Below are positions 5,197-7,951 of a DNA stretch of 7,951 bases, one piece after another. The notes below the pieces were generated by a model. It worked only from the letters and a program-made list of their open reading frames with translations, searched no databases and had not been told where the DNA came from. The stretch covers positions 1-7,951 of the forward strand of contig WOZN01000378.1 of assembly GCA_011620245.1 (NCBI GenBank). Direction: 5' to 3'. The position numbers were made by a program, and so were the translations under genes. Source of the stretch: Acidovorax sp. GTDB taxonomy: Bacteria > Pseudomonadota > Gammaproteobacteria > Burkholderiales > Burkholderiaceae_C. Positions within the stretch are counted from its first letter, which is position 1, and every line of letters begins with the position of its first letter.

Positions 5197-5849
5197 ATCA
5201 CCGAAAACTCATCATCTTCCTCGTGCTCGGCATGGCTCTTGTGGCCTTCCTCGTCGGCGTGAATCTCTACCAAAGCGGCGTGCAAAGTGCGCAGGAGCAG
5301 CAAGTGGCTGGGCAGGCCGAACGCCTGGTCCGCATGCATTCCCCCGTCATCGGCCCCCGTGAGGCACCCGTGACCATCGTCGAGTTCTTCGATCCTGCCT
5401 GCGAGACCTGCCGCGCTTTCTACCCGGTTGTGAAGGATTTGATGCAGCAGTACCCCAGCGAAGTGCGGCTGGTCATTCGCTATGCACCTTTCCACCAGGG
5501 CTCGGAGCAGGTGGTCAAGTTGCTGGAATCGGCGCGGCAGCAGGACAAGTACCAAGCCGTTCTGGAGGCGGTGCTGGCCGCGCAGCCACAGTGGGCGGAC
5601 CATGGAAACCCCAACCTGGAGTTGGCCTACAAGGCGGCTGAGCAGGCGGGACTGGACATGCTACGGGCACGGGCGGACATGGCAGCACCTACGCTGGACG
5701 CCGTGCTGCAGCAGGACGTGCAAGACCTGACCGCCCTCAAAGTGGAGAAGACCCCCACCTTCTTCGTCAACGGGCGTGCACTGCCCAGCTTTGGCCACAA
5801 GCAGCTGGCTGAACTGGTGGCGCAAGAGGTTTCCAACTCCAAAAAATGA
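5193..5849 (+). CDS. DsbA-family thioredoxin-fold protein (BdbD-like), membrane-anchored or secreted
   Basis: This is a periplasmic thiol-disulfide oxidoreductase of 218 residues. Residues 1-24 form a hydrophobic leader (IIFLVLGMALVAFLVGV), which may stay as an anchor because no clear AxA cut site follows. The thioredoxin fold starts near VTIVEFFDPAC. The active site is C70-E-T-C73, preceded by FFDPA and followed by RAFYP. The helical insertion spans about 105-175, and the cis-proline is P188 in EKTPTFFVNG. C-E-T-C is not the classical DsbA C-P-H-C, so the redox potential may differ; related BdbD/DsbG-like proteins vary here. Coupling to dsbB by a 4-bp overlap makes oxidation by that DsbB very likely. 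No regulator-binding site is visible. A generic DsbA-family name is secure; a more specific one is not. Confidence 0.9.
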   Translation: MNHRKLIIFLVLGMALVAFLVGVNLYQSGVQSAQEQQVAGQAERLVRMHSPVIGPREAPVTIVEFFDPACETCRAFYPVVKDLMQQYPSEVRLVIRYAPFHQGSEQVVKLLESARQQDKYQAVLEAVLAAQPQWADHGNPNLELAYKAAEQAGLDMLRARADMAAPTLDAVLQQDVQDLTALKVEKTPTFFVNGRALPSFGHKQLAELVAQEVSNSKK

Positions 5850-5856
5850 ACGCGGA

Positions 5857-5943
5857 CCATTGAGTAGAGGCGCCGCACAGCCGCTTCAATGGCAGGACTG
5901 CGCGCGCCCATCTGGCGGGCCCGGCCGCCGGGGCATGCCGGCG
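5857..5943. terminator. Hairpins between converging dsbA-like and ATPase genes
   Basis: The 138-bp gap between the two convergent stops holds two inverted repeats. CCATTGA (5857-5863) pairs with TCAATGG (5886-5892) around 22 nt, and CGCCGG (5926-5931) pairs with CCGGCG (5938-5943) around 6 nt. GGCATGCC (5932-5939) is an overlapping palindrome. The location suits bidirectional termination, but neither stem is followed by a T-run on either strand, so intrinsic termination is weakly supported. Confidence 0.3.
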
Positions 5944-5987
5944 AACCGCACTACCCGAGTGGGCCCAGCGCGCGCACTGGCGCATGC

Positions 5988-7951
5988 TTAGTGGGAATGT
6001 GCATGCTCTTTCGTTTCTGAGCGGCTTGGCTTGGTGGCTGGCTCCACCTGTGTACCGCGAAGCAGACGCAGGCCGTTGGCCACCACCAGCAAGCTCGCTC
6101 CCATGTCCGCGAAGACAGCCATCCACATGGTTGCGGTGCCGACTACCGCCATCACCAGGAACACGCTCTTGATGCCCAACGCCAAGGTGATGTTCTGCCA
6201 GAGTATCGCGTGGGTGCGCTTGGACAGCCGCACAGTCTCCGCGACGCGCTCCAGGTTGTCATTCATGATGACCACGTCGGCTGCTTCCATGGCGGTGTCG
6301 GTGCCTGCGCCACCCATCGCAAAGCCGATATCGGCTTGGGCCAATGCCGGTGCATCGTTGATGCCATCGCCTGTCATGCCGGTGGCGCCGTAGCGCTTTT
6401 GCATCTCTTTGATGGCATCGAGCTTGGCTTCGGGCAGCAAATCACCGCGAGCGTCGTCGATGCCGGCCTGCGCCGCGATCGCCTTGGCCGTGGCTGTGTT
6501 GTCCCCGGTCAGCATGACCGAGGTCACCCCCAGCGCCTTGAGATCGACAATGGCCTGCTTGGAGGTCTCCCGGATCGTGTCAGCCACGGCAAACAGGGCC
6601 AGGACGCGGGATTCGTCTGCCAGGAGCGTCACCGTGCGGCCTTGCTTTTCGTGAATGGCCAGCTCCGCCTCCAAGTCCGGGGTGCACAGTCCTTGCTCAT
6701 GGATCAGCCGGTGATTGCCCAGCACCAGGCGCAACCCGTTGACCACGCCCTCGACACCGCGCCCGGGCAAGGCCTTGAAGTTCTCGGCCTCCGGTCCTCG
6801 GACTTCCAGACCCTGGACGATTGCTTTGGAAACTGGGTGATCGGACCTGCCGGCCAGGCTGGCGGCCATCTGCTGGGTAGCAGCTTCGTCTCCCGTACCC
6901 CAGACTTTCCACTCCACCAGCTTGGGCTTGCCTTCGGTGATCGTGCCTGTCTTGTCCAGCGCCACCGCCTTCAGGAGCCTCGCGTCCTCCAGGTAGGTTC
7001 CACCCTTGATCAATATCCCGCGACGCGCGCCCGCGGCCAATCCGCTGACCACCGTGACAGGCGTGGAAATCACCAGGGCACACGGACAAGCAATCACCAG
7101 CAAGACCAGCGCCTTGTAGAGTGCTTCCAGCCATGTCAGGCCCATCAGAAAGGGCGTGAGCAAGGCCACCGCCACAGCGATGGCGAAGACCGCAGGCGTG
7201 TAGATGGCGGCGAACCGATCAACAAAGCGTTGTGTCGGTGCGCGGGTCCCCTGCGCTTGTTCGACGGCTTGAATGATCCTGGCAAGAGTGGTGTTGCTGG
7301 ACAAGGCCGTTACTTGGAATTCCAGCTCACCAGTTTCATTGATGGTGCCGGCGAATACCTGGTCGCCAGGTGCCTTGTCCACGGGGATGCTCTCTCCCGT
7401 GACGGGGGCCTGGTTTATGGCCCCGTTGCCTTTGGTCACCTTACCGTCCAGCGGCACACGTTCGCCTGGTTTGATGCGCACGGTCGCGCCAATGGCCACC
7501 GAGGCGACCGGCGTGACGGTCCATGCGCCGTCAGGGCCGAGCACCAGCGCTTCTTCCGGCGCCAGTTCCAGCAAACCCTTGATGGCGTTTCGGGCCCGGT
7601 CCACAGCCTTGGCTTCGATCAGCTCGGCAATGGCGTACAGGGCCATCACCATGGCGGCCTCTGGCCACTGGCCAATGAGGAATGCGCCAGTGACGGCCAC
7701 CGACATCAGGGCATTGATGTTGAGCTTGCCGCGCAGCAGCGCTGCAACGCCCTTCTTGTAGGTGTCGATACCTGCCAGCCAGATAGCCAGCGCGGCAATG
7801 GCCATGCCTGCCACCTTCCAGGCCATTTGATCGGGTGCGAAGAAGGAGAGCACCTCCGCTCCCGTGGCGAATACAAGCGCGGCAACCAGGCGGGAAATGC
7901 CACCGGCAAACCCGTGTTGATGGTCATCGCCTTCGGCATGTCCCGCTGCCT
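5988..7951 (-). CDS. cadA: Heavy-metal P-type ATPase (Zn/Cd/Pb exporter, ZntA/CadA type), N-terminus outside window
   Basis: This inner-membrane pump exports Zn2+, Cd2+ or Pb2+ from the cytoplasm using ATP. The frame is open to the right window edge, so about 654 codons are visible and the first part, including any CxxC metal-binding domain, is missing. An apparent GTG start at 7853 is internal. Numbering from there: TGES actuator at 152-155; CPC in TM6 at 256-258 within CPCALVISTPVT, typical of PIB-2 pumps; DKTGT phosphorylation site with Asp300; DHP (His339) in the nucleotide-binding domain; TGDN at 449-452; GDGINDAP at 495-502; Asn555 and Lys562 in TM7; Asp583 in the TM8 signature ADMGAS. 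All catalytic and transport residues are intact. A His-rich segment (HAEGDDHQH, 7914-7940) precedes the first visible span, and the tail ends EHAHSH. The gene converges on dsbA; no CadR/MerR regulator lies in view. Confidence 0.95.
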   Translation of the reverse strand, partial: AAGHAEGDDHQHGFAGGISRLVAALVFATGAEVLSFFAPDQMAWKVAGMAIAALAIWLAGIDTYKKGVAALLRGKLNINALMSVAVTGAFLIGQWPEAAMVMALYAIAELIEAKAVDRARNAIKGLLELAPEEALVLGPDGAWTVTPVASVAIGATVRIKPGERVPLDGKVTKGNGAINQAPVTGESIPVDKAPGDQVFAGTINETGELEFQVTALSSNTTLARIIQAVEQAQGTRAPTQRFVDRFAAIYTPAVFAIAVAVALLTPFLMGLTWLEALYKALVLLVIACPCALVISTPVTVVSGLAAGARRGILIKGGTYLEDARLLKAVALDKTGTITEGKPKLVEWKVWGTGDEAATQQMAASLAGRSDHPVSKAIVQGLEVRGPEAENFKALPGRGVEGVVNGLRLVLGNHRLIHEQGLCTPDLEAELAIHEKQGRTVTLLADESRVLALFAVADTIRETSKQAIVDLKALGVTSVMLTGDNTATAKAIAAQAGIDDARGDLLPEAKLDAIKEMQKRYGATGMTGDGINDAPALAQADIGFAMGGAGTDTAMEAADVVIMNDNLERVAETVRLSKRTHAILWQNITLALGIKSVFLVMAVVGTATMWMAVFADMGASLLVVANGLRLLRGTQVEPATKPSRSETKEHAHSH

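Noticed and set aside
7273..7761. 162-codon plus-strand ORF opposite the ATPase
   Set aside because: It is antisense to conserved ATPase domains and Ser/Ala/Pro-rich, as expected from a complementary GC-rich frame.
1..7951. CRISPR array, rRNA or complete insertion sequence
   Set aside because: No regularly spaced repeats of CRISPR length, no rRNA-like stretch and no transposase frame were found on either strand.

Overview
The window looks like accessory DNA from a Gram-negative bacterium, most likely a beta-proteobacterium of the Burkholderiales. This rests on the high G+C, C/G-rich third codon positions and the family types present: a VirD2-type relaxase with a DUF3363 tail, a CzcI-like protein, and a DsbB/DsbA pair beside a ZntA/CadA-type pump. 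The organism is inferred, not demonstrated. The relaxase tail at the left edge resembles those of Tn4371-like integrative and conjugative elements (ICEs), so the window probably lies in or beside such an element.

Layout. (1) 1-771: 3' end of a conjugative relaxase gene, plus strand, cut by the window edge. (2) 772-2702: two plus-strand Rossmann-fold NAD(P) proteins, a DltE-like short-chain dehydrogenase and an NmrA-like reductase, behind a plausible sigma70 promoter at 796-824. (3) 2686-3549: minus-strand N-terminal stump of a large nuclease-helicase of restriction/defence type. It is broken after the Walker A region, its end colliding with the NmrA gene. (4) 3550-4227: 678 bp without a large gene but dense in structure. 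It holds a long imperfect hairpin (3703-3790) whose left arm is also a G-quadruplex motif, a small membrane-protein ORF (3802-3924, minus), the octamer TTTTTCAT at its start codon (matching the att core I recall for Tn4371-like ICEs), an AT-rich promoter/operator-like segment (4043-4072) and a nested inverted repeat (4145-4195). (5) 4228-5849: plus-strand genes for a secreted Cys/His-rich CzcI-like protein, DsbB (disulfide reoxidation) and a DsbA-family thioredoxin-fold protein; the last two overlap by 4 bp. (6) 5988-7951: converging minus-strand gene for a PIB-type Zn/Cd/Pb ATPase, N-terminus beyond the window.

How the genes may work together. The right half reads as a metal-stress cassette. 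The ATPase exports soft divalent cations from the cytoplasm, the CzcI-like protein may bind metal in the periplasm, and DsbB/DsbA may maintain periplasmic thiols that cadmium, zinc or lead attack. The left half is mobile-element backbone plus cargo, with a defence gene that has been truncated. No metal-responsive regulator (CadR/MerR, ArsR, CzcR) is visible; if there is one it lies outside the window.

The least explained part is 3703-3924: an 88-nt structure with fully paired inner and outer helices, a competing G-quadruplex motif, and an att-like octamer about 130 bp away. It is the best candidate for an undescribed recombination end, origin or structured RNA.
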